Assembly (NCBI RefSeq): GCF_900207585.1
Contig: NZ_OAOP01000002.1
Location: 248,001-312,000 of the forward strand
Direction of reading: 5' to 3'
Length of the DNA: 64,000 bases
From: Bacillus oleivorans
GTDB taxonomy: Bacteria; Bacillota; Bacilli; Bacillales; JC228
A program made the position numbers and the translations under genes. Below the pieces are notes generated by a model. That model was not told the origin of the DNA. It saw only the letters and a program-made list of their open reading frames with translations, and searched no databases. This document shows positions 1 through 8,286 of the stretch, one piece after another; the first letter of the stretch is position 1; every line of letters begins with the position of its first letter.

Positions 1-2
1 TC

Positions 3-206
3 TATGGTGAGGTTCAAAAAATAAAGGATCAGGGTGTAAATGTAACGAGTATTCACTATGCTACTCGATTGGATGGCGATGCCCATGCAATCTTCACTGG
101 TTTAGAAAACTGTTTTTCCAACGTAGAAAAAAGCGGAGTTTCCCATGTGGTCATGACATTTACGATTTCAGCCAATAGCCCGTCTGCGAAGAAAGGAGAT
201 AAATAA
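3..206 (+). CDS. ykoF: YkoF-like thiamine/HMP-binding protein, C-terminal fragment
   Basis: Only the last 67 codons are inside the window, ending at TAA 204-206. The frame is open from base 3 and gives a plausible soluble C-terminus (DGDAHAIFTGLENCF). The main argument is context: the next three genes are ykoE, ykoD and ykoC in the same order as the B. subtilis ykoFEDC operon, where YkoF is a cytoplasmic protein that binds thiamine or hydroxymethylpyrimidine. The ribosome binding site of ykoE (aaaggag) lies inside the last codons, so the genes are co-transcribed. The start and any TPP riboswitch upstream are outside the window, so the identification rests on synteny and a short tail. Confidence 0.75.
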   Translation, partial: YGEVQKIKDQGVNVTSIHYATRLDGDAHAIFTGLENCFSNVEKSGVSHVVMTFTISANSPSAKKGDK

Positions 207-207
207 A

Positions 208-795
208 ATGGCAAATTGGAATATGCGTGAAATAGTGGTCATGTCTGTGCTTTCCGTTGTTTTTGCGGTCGTTTATTTAGCGTTTCTTCCTGTGGGAAAG
301 CTTTTGGTAGGCTTCTTTGGTCCAATTGGCTATGATTTAATTTTTGGAATCTGGTTTATCGTATCCGTAATAGCCGCTTACATTATTAGAAAGCCAGGTG
401 CGGCTTTTATTTCAGAGACAATCGCTGCTACAGTTGAGGTGCTAATGGGGAATGCGGTTGGTCCTGGATTAATCATTTCTGGAATGATTCAAGGGATTGG
501 AGCTGAAGCCGTTTTTGCTGCAACCCGCTGGAAACAGTACTCCTTATGGGTTCTAATGATGGCTGGAATGGGTTCGGCTGTGACCAGTTTTGCTTGGGGG
601 TATTTCAGATCAGGCTATGCCGTTTTGGAGCCTGGTTACGTACTTGCCATGTTTATTTTCCGTTTAATCAGCGGTGCAATTTTAGCAGGTGTGCTTGGAA
701 AAATAATCAGTGATGCTTTAGCTCAGACTGGTGTCCTTTCACGATTTGCTTTAGGAAAAGAAATGAAAAAACAGAGTCTGGACAAAGTTTCATGA
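208..795 (+). CDS. ykoE: ECF transporter S component (YkoE family), thiamine precursor uptake
   Basis: This 195-residue protein is almost entirely hydrophobic, with about five or six membrane segments and a short basic C-terminal tail (KEMKKQ). That is the form of the substrate-binding S component of an energy-coupling-factor importer. The YkoE family is known to work with YkoD (ATPase) and YkoC (T component) to import hydroxymethylpyrimidine or thiamine, and those two genes follow directly. ATG 208 has a good ribosome binding site (aaaggagat) seven bases upstream. The stop overlaps the ykoD start by four bases (ATGA), which indicates translational coupling. Confidence 0.9.
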   Translation: MANWNMREIVVMSVLSVVFAVVYLAFLPVGKLLVGFFGPIGYDLIFGIWFIVSVIAAYIIRKPGAAFISETIAATVEVLMGNAVGPGLIISGMIQGIGAEAVFAATRWKQYSLWVLMMAGMGSAVTSFAWGYFRSGYAVLEPGYVLAMFIFRLISGAILAGVLGKIISDALAQTGVLSRFALGKEMKKQSLDKVS

Positions 796-2465
796 ACGAA
801 ATCATAAAAGCAGAGCATTTAACCCTGCAATTTGAAGATCAGAAACAAGAGACACTAATAGATATTTCTTTAAAAGTAAACCAAGGAGAACGCGTGCTTC
901 TCCTTGGTCCAAGCGGTTCTGGGAAAAGTACGCTGACCTTTTGTCTAAATGGGCTTTATCCGAAGGACCTGGATGGAACTTTGTCAGGGAAAATGTTTAT
1001 AAAAGAAAAGGAAGTCTCTGCATACCGTCCGGGTGAAATCAGTCAGGAAATTGGGGTCGTTTTTCAAGATCCCGAAAGCCAATTTTGTATGCTTACGGTA
1101 GAGGATGAGATTGCGTTTGGGTTAGAGAATATCGGAGTCGATCCCCAACAAATGGATCGAAGAATTGAAAAGGCACTACAGTCAGTCGGGATGATGTCGT
1201 ATCGATATGAAATGATCTCAACCTTATCGGGAGGATGGAAGCAAAAGCTTGCATTAGCCTGTGTAATCGCCTTAGAACCGACAGTGATGATCTTAGACGA
1301 ACCAACAGCAAACCTAGATCCTATTGCCAGCCGTGAATTTGTCAGAACCATTGAAGCGCTCCAAAATGAACTGAATTTTACCTTAATGGTGATCGAACAC
1401 CAATTGGATCAATGGATGCCCATCATTGACCGCTGTTTGATTTTAAACAGGGAGGGTTCCCTCATCTTTGACGGTAAACCTGCAGAGGGATTTAACCAGC
1501 ATTATGCTTTTTTAAAAAATGAAGGCATCTGGCTTCCGCGTGCATTTGAGCTAGGCTTGCAATGGAAACAGAAGGGGATATTTGTAAATTCGGTCACCCC
1601 TTTAGTAGTGAATGATTTGCTAGATCACGTTTTTGTTTCAAGAGTTGATTTTCCACCTTCCCAAATAAAGAGAGAGCATAATGAACCAATTCTTACAGCA
1701 CGAAACATTTCAGTCCTTAGTGCAGAAAAAGTAATCCTTAAAGATATGACGCTAGATTTATATAAAGGGGAAGTCCTTGCAATTGTAGGTCCAAATGGAG
1801 CGGGGAAGACAACTCTTTCACAAGTTCTGGCCAGTATTAAAAAAGCAGATATAGGCGAGGTATGGCTGAAAGGCAAACCCGTGCAATCCTATCGGGAGGA
1901 TCATATCAGGCAAATAATCGGTTATGTATTCCAAAATCCAGAGCATCAATTCATAACAGACACGGTCTGCAATGAAATAGCGTTTGGGTTAAAAATGCAA
2001 CGATTAGATCAAGAACAAATTGAAGATAAGGTAAGAGATATTATAGACGTTTGTCAGCTGCAAGGCTTAGAGAATGCACATCCTTTTTCCCTCAGCCAAG
2101 GGCAAAAAAGACGGTTAAGTGTAGCTACCATGATTGTCGATGAGCAACAGATACTCATACTAGACGAACCGACCTTTGGCCAAGATGCAAAATCTACCGA
2201 AGAGCTAATGAATTTACTTTTATCGAGAAACCAAAAAGGCTGTTCCATCATGATGATCACTCATGATGTAGACCTTGTTCACCAATATGCACACCGGGTA
2301 ATCGCACTAAAGGATGGAGCCGAATATTTCAAGGGAAGTCCTGATGAGTTATGGGACAAAGGGATTGATTTTCTGACAGAGGCCCATTTGAATCTGCCAT
2401 TTGAAAAACAAATCAAACACGAACTAAAAAGGAGCAAGGGGATTTTATGTTTCTTAAATCATTAA
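792..2465 (+). CDS. ykoD: ECF transporter duplicated ATPase (YkoD)
   Basis: A 557-residue protein made of two fused ABC ATPase domains. The first has Walker A GPSGSGKST at 39-47, signature LSGGWKQ at 145-151 and Walker B VMILDEPT near 165. The second has Walker A GPNGAGKTT at 333-341, signature LSQGQKRR near 433 and ILILDEPT near 452. Fused double ATPases of this kind energise ECF vitamin importers. The gene overlaps ykoE by 4 bases and ykoC by 19 bases, so the three transporter subunits are translationally coupled. The first signature has tryptophan after SGG (SGGWKQ), a feature also common in YkoD-type proteins. The protein is cytoplasmic and membrane-associated. Confidence 0.95.
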   Translation: MNEIIKAEHLTLQFEDQKQETLIDISLKVNQGERVLLLGPSGSGKSTLTFCLNGLYPKDLDGTLSGKMFIKEKEVSAYRPGEISQEIGVVFQDPESQFCMLTVEDEIAFGLENIGVDPQQMDRRIEKALQSVGMMSYRYEMISTLSGGWKQKLALACVIALEPTVMILDEPTANLDPIASREFVRTIEALQNELNFTLMVIEHQLDQWMPIIDRCLILNREGSLIFDGKPAEGFNQHYAFLKNEGIWLPRAFELGLQWKQKGIFVNSVTPLVVNDLLDHVFVSRVDFPPSQIKREHNEPILTARNISVLSAEKVILKDMTLDLYKGEVLAIVGPNGAGKTTLSQVLASIKKADIGEVWLKGKPVQSYREDHIRQIIGYVFQNPEHQFITDTVCNEIAFGLKMQRLDQEQIEDKVRDIIDVCQLQGLENAHPFSLSQGQKRRLSVATMIVDEQQILILDEPTFGQDAKSTEELMNLLLSRNQKGCSIMMITHDVDLVHQYAHRVIALKDGAEYFKGSPDELWDKGIDFLTEAHLNLPFEKQIKHELKRSKGILCFLNH

Positions 2466-3223
2466 ATCCGAGTTTAAAAGCAGGTACAATAACGTTTGTA
2501 ATCATGATGCTCGCTTTCGTTTTTGATCCTATTACCCCGTTGCTATTGTTGATCTGGACCATGGGGATTACGATCCTTTTTGGTCAAGTTTCCCTAAAAA
2601 AGTGGCTATTTTATTTTTCACCGTTTTTGATATTAGCATTTGGCTTTTTCTGGACGACCATTGTGTTTAGCAAAGAATCGGCGTCAACCGGGACGGTTCC
2701 GATTTTTTGGCTTGAAGTACCGATCGATACCTTTATAATAGCCATTTCACTCAGCCTAAGGGTCTTATGCTTTTCGGCCCTGTCTCTCTTATTTATTTTT
2801 ACAACTAAACCGACTGATTTTATCTTAAGTCTTATGCAGCAATGCAAGCTGCCGCCAAAGCTTGCCTATGGGATCTTGGCAGGTTTCCGCTTTTTGCCGA
2901 TGCTTAAGGAGGAGTTATTCATTATCCGGTCAGCCCACCGGGTCCGTGGGGTGAATCGAGCGAAATCATTAAAACATTACGCGGAAAATGTAAAACGATA
3001 TTCGATTCCGCTATTGGCAAGCAGCATTAGAAAGGCAGAAAGGACAGCTATCGCTATGGAATCGAAAGGTTTTACAGGGGAGAAGGGGCGCACTTTTTAT
3101 AGAACGATGAGGATAACAAGAAATGACTGGCTATTTGTTTTTATAATGATCGCTTATCTAATAGGGTGCAGCTTGATTTCTTGGAAACTGGGATTCTTTC
3201 AATTCTATAAAGGTCAGCTATAA
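2447..3223 (+). CDS. ykoC: ECF transporter T component (YkoC)
   Basis: This 258-residue membrane protein has an N-terminal run of hydrophobic helices, a cytoplasmic helical region around residues 140-200, and a last membrane segment near 225-250. The region contains the pattern ALAMESKGF-like (here TAIAMESKGF), the coupling motif of the CbiQ/EcfT family that contacts the ATPase grooves. It starts inside ykoD (ATG 2447, with aggagcaagg upstream) and closes the operon, because a strong terminator follows the stop immediately. Its role is to couple ATP hydrolysis by YkoD to substrate movement through YkoE. Confidence 0.92.
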   Translation: MFLKSLNPSLKAGTITFVIMMLAFVFDPITPLLLLIWTMGITILFGQVSLKKWLFYFSPFLILAFGFFWTTIVFSKESASTGTVPIFWLEVPIDTFIIAISLSLRVLCFSALSLLFIFTTKPTDFILSLMQQCKLPPKLAYGILAGFRFLPMLKEELFIIRSAHRVRGVNRAKSLKHYAENVKRYSIPLLASSIRKAERTAIAMESKGFTGEKGRTFYRTMRITRNDWLFVFIMIAYLIGCSLISWKLGFFQFYKGQL

Positions 3224-3255
3224 AATGCTATGTGTTAAAGGCATAGCATTTTTTT
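3224..3255 (+). terminator. Rho-independent terminator of ykoFEDC
   Basis: A perfect 9-bp stem, AATGCTATG pairing with CATAGCATT, surrounds a loop of about nine bases and runs into seven T. It begins one base after the ykoC stop codon. Confidence 0.92.
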
Positions 3256-3343
3256 GTTTAATGCGTTAGTGATAAAATGAATAGTATCAATATATGAGAT
3301 TCATAGAAAAAAGAATCCTTTACAGATAGGAAGGGAAAAGAGG

Positions 3344-3937
3344 ATGACTAAAATATGCTTAGTACGTCATGGGGAAACTGACTGGAATGCAGTTAGAAGA
3401 ATCCAAGGCAGGGAAGATATTCCGTTAAATGATAAAGGGAAAAAGCAAGCTGAGGAATGCGGTCATTATTTAAAGGACTTTTATTTTGATGTGATCATTT
3501 CCAGTCCGATGGTTCGAGCGAGACAAACGGCAGATTTGATCAATAACCAGGTTGGACTGCCCGCAATAATTGAGATGGCTGATTTTATGGAACGGGATTA
3601 CGGTTTGGTTTCCGGGATGACCATTGAAGAAAAGAAGAAAAAGTTCCTTAATCAGGAGCACCCCTCAGTTGAAAGCTGGGAAGCTTTGAGCCAGCGTGTC
3701 ATGAAAGGAATTGATACGATTCACGAAATCTACAAGGGACAAAGTGTACTGCTTGTTGTTCATGGCGGGGTCATCAACGCAATCCTTGGCTCGATTTCAA
3801 ATGAAGAACTCGGTCATGGCAAAACAAAGATTATGAACGGAAGTATAACTAATATCGAAAATCAAAATGGAACATGGGTGATCCATAATTATAATCAGGT
3901 TGGCCATTTGTCGCTCTCTTATTCAAATAACGATTAG
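3344..3937 (+). CDS. Histidine phosphatase family protein (phosphoglycerate mutase-like)
   Basis: The 197-residue protein starts with the phosphohistidine motif LVRHGETDWN (RHG at residues 8-10). It carries the other family hallmarks: ISSPMVRARQTA near 51-62 and the second catalytic histidine in LLVVHGGVINA near 140. These define the cofactor-dependent phosphoglycerate mutase/broad-specificity phosphatase superfamily. The length and short sequence fit bacterial phosphatases of the PhoE/CobC type rather than a glycolytic mutase, but the substrate cannot be read from the sequence. It is a single gene with its own ribosome binding site (aggaaggg) between two terminators. CobC-like alpha-ribazole phosphatase is an alternative name often given to such proteins. 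Confidence 0.88.
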   Translation: MTKICLVRHGETDWNAVRRIQGREDIPLNDKGKKQAEECGHYLKDFYFDVIISSPMVRARQTADLINNQVGLPAIIEMADFMERDYGLVSGMTIEEKKKKFLNQEHPSVESWEALSQRVMKGIDTIHEIYKGQSVLLVVHGGVINAILGSISNEELGHGKTKIMNGSITNIENQNGTWVIHNYNQVGHLSLSYSNND

Positions 3938-3964
3938 TGTGGTGAACAATGGTATGGAGCCGAC

Positions 3965-4071
3965 CGCTCAAAAATTAATATTTATGTTCAAAAGTTTGCC
4001 CAAGCGCTCAAAAATCAAATTATACGCTCATTAAATGGAGGCAGTCGCTCATAAAATCCGCGGGCTGCTCA
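3965..4071. repeat. Cluster of CGCTCA-type short intergenic repeats
   Basis: CGCTCA occurs at 3965-3970, 4005-4010, 4025-4030 and 4046-4051, with a variant TGCTCA at 4066-4071. Three are followed by AT-rich tails (AAAAATTAA, AAAAATCAAA, TTAAAT). The spacing is about 20-40 bases. A related CGCTC(T/C)AAAA cluster is found at 13341-13400. No gene is supported here; the plus-strand frame across it is an artefact. Confidence 0.6.
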
Positions 4072-4094
4072 AACCACAGGCACCTGCCATACAC

Positions 4095-4131
4095 AAAAAA
4101 GGACTGATCACCTGCAAAGGCTCAGTCCTTT
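4095..4131 (-). terminator. Terminator of the small minus-strand gene
   Basis: On the minus strand AAAGGACTGA pairs with TCAGTCCTTT and is followed by a run of T. It begins three bases after the stop codon of the 43-residue gene at 4135-4266, which supports that gene as real. Confidence 0.85.
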
Positions 4132-4134
4132 CAT

Positions 4135-4266
4135 TTATTGCGGGCTATTCTGACGGTTCGTCGGATGAATTGCCTGATCTAAAGTTTCTTTTGCCATCGG
4201 ATTTTTACTGGTGTCTGCATTTGTTTTTCCTTTTTGGCTGTAGCCTTTCTCCCGCTTTTGACTCAT
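4135..4266 (-). CDS. Small hydrophilic protein, 43 residues, function unknown
   Basis: A short minus-strand frame reads MSQKREKGYSQKGK at its start and ends NRQNSPQ. It has a strong ribosome binding site (aaaggagc) eight bases before ATG and a terminator three bases after the stop, so it looks like a complete transcription unit. The product is rich in K, Q, N and T, has no hydrophobic segment, and probably lacks a fixed fold. Its composition resembles minor small acid-soluble spore proteins and other tiny spore-associated proteins of Bacillaceae, but I do not recognise it as a named family. It lies upstream of the HMG-CoA lyase gene only in map order; it is transcribed in the same direction but downstream of it. 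Confidence 0.7.
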   Translation of the reverse strand: MSQKREKGYSQKGKTNADTSKNPMAKETLDQAIHPTNRQNSPQ

Positions 4267-4316
4267 TTGGTAAAGCTCCTTTCCTTTTTTTATAGAGTGA
4301 GCCTTTAACAAATGGT

Positions 4317-5234
4317 TTATGCTTGCTTTAAACGTTCTTGTAAATGAAGTTTATACTGTCCGCTTTCCAATGGCCTATCCATTTCGGAGGTAATAAGATC
4401 AATTGCAGCAAGTAATCTCTTCAGGTCAATGCCGGTTTCAATTCCCATTTGATTGAGCATATACACAACATCCTCAGTAGCGACATTTCCGGTCGCACCA
4501 GGGGCAAATGGGCAGCCGCCCAGTCCTCCAGCCGAACTGTCAAAACGGTCGACACCTGCCTGGAGACTTGCAAAAATATTTGCAAGAGCCATTTTTCGCG
4601 TATCATGAAAATGTGCAGTTATAAGAGTATTTGGGAATAAGAACTTTAAATCCTTGAATAAATCATAGCATTCAATTGGATTTGCCATCCCAATTGTATC
4701 TGCCACACTTAACTCATCGATTCCGGCATCAACAAATGCTCGGCATAATTCAATTACTTTTGCTTTTTCGATTTTTCCTTCGAACGGACAATAAAATGCG
4801 GTCGATATACAGGCACGAAGAAATATGCCCATCTGTTTTAACCTTTTTATCCTTGGGATAAGTTCATCAAGGCTTTCTTTAGTCGTTTTATTTATATTTC
4901 TTTTATTAAAGGTATCGCTAACTCCTACAAAAACAGCTAAAGCGTTACATTTCTGTTCCAGAGCAAGTTCGATTCCTTTTTCATTTGGGACAAGAACAAT
5001 TTTTTTCTTTAAGATAGAATTGGAAGCCCTTACAATTTCGCTTGCATCTTTCATTTGCGGGACCCATTTCGGTGAAACAAAGGATGTGATTTCCATTTCG
5101 GTGACCCCTGAATCAAAAAGAGTCTCGATAAACTTTGCTTTTATTTCCGTCGGAACAAATTGTTTCTCATTTTGCAGACCGTCGCGCGGTCCTACTTCGA
5201 TGATGGTCACTTTTTTTGGATAGTTAATCGTCAT
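4317..5234 (-). CDS. yngG: Hydroxymethylglutaryl-CoA lyase
   Basis: The 305-residue protein is full length for HMG-CoA lyase, which cleaves HMG-CoA to acetoacetate and acetyl-CoA in leucine breakdown. It has the N-terminal motif EVGPRDGLQNE (14-24) with the metal-site arginine and aspartate, the metal-binding HFHD at 208-211, and the catalytic cysteine loop GGLGGCPFAPGATGN with Cys241. ATG 5234 has a good ribosome binding site (aaggggga). It is divergent from the thiolase and CoA-transferase genes, whose products would take acetoacetate onwards. The carboxylase and hydratase steps that make HMG-CoA from leucine are not in this window. Confidence 0.95.
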   Translation of the reverse strand: MTINYPKKVTIIEVGPRDGLQNEKQFVPTEIKAKFIETLFDSGVTEMEITSFVSPKWVPQMKDASEIVRASNSILKKKIVLVPNEKGIELALEQKCNALAVFVGVSDTFNKRNINKTTKESLDELIPRIKRLKQMGIFLRACISTAFYCPFEGKIEKAKVIELCRAFVDAGIDELSVADTIGMANPIECYDLFKDLKFLFPNTLITAHFHDTRKMALANIFASLQAGVDRFDSSAGGLGGCPFAPGATGNVATEDVVYMLNQMGIETGIDLKRLLAAIDLITSEMDRPLESGQYKLHLQERLKQA

Positions 5235-5390
5235 GAACCTTCTTCCCCCTTACATACAATTGTAGCGGGACTTTTCATTGGATAGCAAGATTTATTAGGA
5301 AAATTGACAAAATTAGAGGAATTTTAACATTTAAAATCGAAACAATTATGTATATCAGCAGTTATAGTACAAAAAGAAAGGAGAACGTGC

Positions 5391-6581
5391 ATGCTAAGAA
5401 ATGAAGTAGCCATTGTAAGCGCTGTCAGAACAGCGATTGGGAGTTTTAATGGAAGTCTAAAAAATATATCTGCGCCAGAGCTTGGTGCCACAGTTATCCG
5501 TTCTGCTCTTGAAAAAGCTGGAGTACCGTTTGACCAAGTAGATGAAGTGATCATGGGGAATGTATTGCAGGCGGGTCTAGGACAAAATCCGGCGCGACAG
5601 GCTTCAATAAACGCTGGGCTGCCTGAATCAGTTCCGGCCATGACGATTAATAAAGTTTGCGGATCCGGATTAAAAGCAGTTCATTTGGCGACTCAAGCTA
5701 TTCTTACTGGAGACGCGAACATCATTGTTGCTGGCGGAATGGAGAATATGAGCCAAGCCCCTTATCTGCTGCAAAATGCCCGTGACGGGTATAAAATGGG
5801 TGATCAAAAACTGGTTGATTCCATGATTAAAGACGGGCTCTGGTGTGCCTTTAATGATTATCATATGGGAATTACGGCTGAAAATTTATGTGACCGCTAC
5901 CAAATTACTAGAGAGGAGCAGGATGGCTTTGCGGCTAAGAGCCAAGAAAAAGCGATTAAAGCGATTGAAGCAGGTGTTTTTAAGGAAGAGATTACCCCTG
6001 TTACAATTCCTCAGCGTAAAGGGGATCCTTATTTTTTCGATACAGATGAATATCCAAAAAAGGGAACAACAGTTGAAAAGCTAGCAGGGTTACGTCCTGC
6101 CTTTATAAAAGAGGGTAGTGTAACGGCCGGAAATGCTTCGGGCATTAATGACGGTGCAGCAGCTGTCGTTATCATGAGCAGGGATAAATGTGAAGAACTA
6201 GGGCTTACACCGCTTGTAACGATAAAGGCGAATGCATCAGCTGGAGTGGATCCAAGTGTAATGGGTATCGGTCCTGTAACCGCAGTAAGAAAGGCATTAA
6301 ATAAATCATCATTGCAGCTATCAGATATACAGCTAATAGAAGCTAATGAGGCATTCGCTGCCCAGTCAATCGCGGTTGACCGGGAGCTCCATTTTAATCA
6401 TGATATTTTAAATGTGAACGGGGGAGCAATTGCCTTAGGTCACCCCATTGGCGCAAGCGGTGCAAGAATTCTTGTCACTTTAATTCATGAGCTCAAAAGA
6501 CGGAACGGCCGTTTTGGCCTTGCCACTTTATGTATTGGCGGCGGTCAAGGGGTCGCAACCATAATAGAAAATGCAGAGTAA
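5391..6581 (+). CDS. Acetyl-CoA C-acetyltransferase (thiolase)
   Basis: A 396-residue thiolase with all three catalytic positions: nucleophilic Cys90 in NKVCGSG, His351 in [10 protein letters not shown] and Cys381 in CIGGGQG. The length matches degradative/biosynthetic acetoacetyl-CoA thiolases. It splits acetoacetyl-CoA with CoA into two acetyl-CoA, or runs in reverse. It is the first gene of an operon with scoA and scoB (12- and 14-base gaps), and it is divergent from HMG-CoA lyase. That context supports an acetoacetate-using role over general fatty-acid beta-oxidation. The start at ATG 5391 is preceded by aaaggag. Confidence 0.95.
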   Translation: MLRNEVAIVSAVRTAIGSFNGSLKNISAPELGATVIRSALEKAGVPFDQVDEVIMGNVLQAGLGQNPARQASINAGLPESVPAMTINKVCGSGLKAVHLATQAILTGDANIIVAGGMENMSQAPYLLQNARDGYKMGDQKLVDSMIKDGLWCAFNDYHMGITAENLCDRYQITREEQDGFAAKSQEKAIKAIEAGVFKEEITPVTIPQRKGDPYFFDTDEYPKKGTTVEKLAGLRPAFIKEGSVTAGNASGINDGAAAVVIMSRDKCEELGLTPLVTIKANASAGVDPSVMGIGPVTAVRKALNKSSLQLSDIQLIEANEAFAAQSIAVDRELHFNHDILNVNGGAIALGHPIGASGARILVTLIHELKRRNGRFGLATLCIGGGQGVATIIENAE

Positions 6582-6593
6582 GGAGGAAAAAAA

Positions 6594-7283
6594 ATGAAAC
6601 CAGTTTTTACAAGCTTTCAAGAAGCAGTCAAAAATATTCATGATGGAGCCACGATTATGGTTGGCGGTTTTGGTCTATGCGGAATTCCGGAAAATTTAAT
6701 CTTAGCTCTAGTTGAAAAAGGCGTAAAAGATTTAACGGTCATCTCTAATAACTGCGGAGTCGATGATTGGGGTTTAGGGTTACTTCTTCAAAATAAACAG
6801 ATTAAGAAAATGATAGGTTCATATGTAGGAGAAAATAAAGAGTTTGAAAGACAAGTATTATCGGGTGAGATTGAAGTAGAATTAGTTCCTCAAGGAACTT
6901 TGGCTGAAAAAATTAGAGCTGGCGGTGCAGGGATCCCTGCCTTCTATACACCTGCAGGGGTTGGCACTCCGATTGCCGAAGGGAAAGAAACAAGGGTTTT
7001 TAATGGCAAGGAATATGTACTAGAAGAAGCGCATACAGCCGACTTTAGCCTAGTCCGTGCCTGGAAAGGAGATACAATGGGGAATCTCATTTACCGAAAA
7101 ACAGCACGGAACTTTAACCCGATGATTGCGGCAGCCGGAAAGGTAACCATTGCTGAAGTAGAGGAACTCTATACACCAGGTGAATTGGACCCAAATCAGA
7201 TCCACACACCTAGTATCTATGTTCAGGGTATTATTCAAGGTACGCAAGAGAAAAGAATCGAAAGACTGACGGTATTAAGCTAA
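6594..7283 (+). CDS. scoA: Succinyl-CoA:3-ketoacid CoA-transferase subunit A
   Basis: The 229-residue protein has the family I CoA-transferase alpha-subunit signature [12 protein letters not shown] near residues 22-33 and the glycine-rich segment [17 protein letters not shown] near 105. It pairs with the beta subunit encoded 14 bases downstream to move CoA from succinyl-CoA to acetoacetate. The ribosome binding site aaggaggaaa is strong. The three-gene order thiolase-scoA-scoB gives a short route from acetoacetate to acetyl-CoA, fed by the divergent HMG-CoA lyase. The donor (succinyl-CoA or acetyl-CoA) cannot be decided from sequence. Confidence 0.93.
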   Translation: MKPVFTSFQEAVKNIHDGATIMVGGFGLCGIPENLILALVEKGVKDLTVISNNCGVDDWGLGLLLQNKQIKKMIGSYVGENKEFERQVLSGEIEVELVPQGTLAEKIRAGGAGIPAFYTPAGVGTPIAEGKETRVFNGKEYVLEEAHTADFSLVRAWKGDTMGNLIYRKTARNFNPMIAAAGKVTIAEVEELYTPGELDPNQIHTPSIYVQGIIQGTQEKRIERLTVLS

Positions 7284-7297
7284 AGGAGGACTGGATC

Positions 7298-7969
7298 ATG
7301 GTACAAGTCGATAAAAAAAACATTCGTGAACAAATCGCAAAACGGGCTGAAAAAGAAATAGAAAATGGGTTCTATGTCAATCTAGGGATTGGTATGCCAA
7401 CGCTTGTCGCCAACTATATTAGCGAAAACAAAAGAGTGGTTCTCCAGTCAGAAAATGGCCTGCTCGGAATTGGTCCATATCCGACTGAAGCGCAAGTAGA
7501 TGCTGATTTAATCAATGCCGGTAAAGAAACAGTAACGGCGATTGAAGGGGCCAGTTATTTTGATAGCTCTGAATCGTTTGCGATGATTAGAGGAGGCCAT
7601 ATTGATATCGCGATTTTAGGCGGAATGGAAGTCTCTAAAACAGGGGATCTAGCGAACTGGATGATCCCAGGAAAAATGATCAAAGGCATGGGAGGAGCCA
7701 TGGACCTTGTTCACGGTGCAAAAAAGATAATTGTCATTATGGAGCACGTAAATCGGGACGGTGCGCCTAAAATCGTGAATACCTGCAGTCTCCCTTTAAC
7801 AGGGAAAGGGGTAGTTAACCGGATTATTACAGACAGAGCGGTACTTGATGTTACAGAAGAAGGCTTAAAGCTAATCGAAGTAGCAGCAGGTTATACGGTC
7901 GAGGAAGTTGTCCAATCGACGGAACCAGAGCTTATAATCGCAGATGATGTGAAACTCGAAGCTTACTAA
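7298..7969 (+). CDS. scoB: Succinyl-CoA:3-ketoacid CoA-transferase subunit B
   Basis: The 223-residue beta subunit carries the catalytic glutamate in the motif [13 protein letters not shown] (Glu52), which forms the glutamyl-CoA intermediate in family I CoA-transferases. It also has the conserved [10 protein letters not shown] stretch at 28-37. It follows scoA by 14 bases with a good site (aaggagg) and ends the operon. No clear terminator follows before yqkE, so some read-through into yqkE is possible. Confidence 0.94.
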   Translation: MVQVDKKNIREQIAKRAEKEIENGFYVNLGIGMPTLVANYISENKRVVLQSENGLLGIGPYPTEAQVDADLINAGKETVTAIEGASYFDSSESFAMIRGGHIDIAILGGMEVSKTGDLANWMIPGKMIKGMGGAMDLVHGAKKIIVIMEHVNRDGAPKIVNTCSLPLTGKGVVNRIITDRAVLDVTEEGLKLIEVAAGYTVEEVVQSTEPELIIADDVKLEAY

Positions 7970-8031
7970 GAAGCAGTACTCCCCATTCTAAATAGAAATT
8001 GGTATACTGTTGGATAGGGAGGATGGATGGT

Positions 8032-8247
8032 ATGAAAAATGATCAGGATTCTTCTTTGAAAGACCGGCTAAATCCGGAGATTCTGAAGAAAATGCAAGAA
8101 ACGAAGTTAGAATTAAAAGAAATCGAAAAGAAAAAGGCAGAAGCGGAAGAAGCGAGAAAACGGGAAGAACGCATGTACCGGGAAAAAAATAAATCATTTG
8201 AGGAACTTTTAAATGAAAGTAATTTAGATTGGAAAAAGTATAAATAA
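8032..8247 (+). CDS. yqkE: YqkE-like small charged protein (DUF3886 type)
   Basis: A 71-residue very charged protein, mostly a predicted coiled-coil helix (KLELKEIEKKKAEAEEARKR), ending NLDWKKYK. Its place just before yqkF matches B. subtilis yqkE. ATG 8032 is preferred over upstream in-frame starts because a strong site (gggagg) sits at the right distance. The function is unknown. A promoter-like TATACT lies about 30 bases upstream. A bidirectional terminator follows the stop. Confidence 0.8.
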   Translation: MKNDQDSSLKDRLNPEILKKMQETKLELKEIEKKKAEAEEARKREERMYREKNKSFEELLNESNLDWKKYK

Positions 8248-8251
8248 AGAG

Positions 8252-8284
8252 AGGAGCCCTGTAATGCCAGGGCTCCTTCATATT
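8252..8284. terminator. Terminator between yqkE and yqkF
   Basis: AGGAGCCCTG pairs with CAGGGCTCCT around a six-base loop and is followed on the plus strand by TCATATTTTTT. It lies between convergent genes and could act on both. Confidence 0.8.
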
Positions 8285-8286
8285 TT

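Noticed and set aside
4035-4295. Plus-strand open frame of 86 codons after the phosphatase gene
   Set aside because: It runs through the CGCTCA repeats and across the antisense of the well-supported small gene and its terminator, and has no ribosome binding site.
5300-5345. Sigma-A promoter for the thiolase operon at TTGACA
   Set aside because: A TTGACA is present, but no acceptable -10 box lies 16-18 bases away, so I could not support it.
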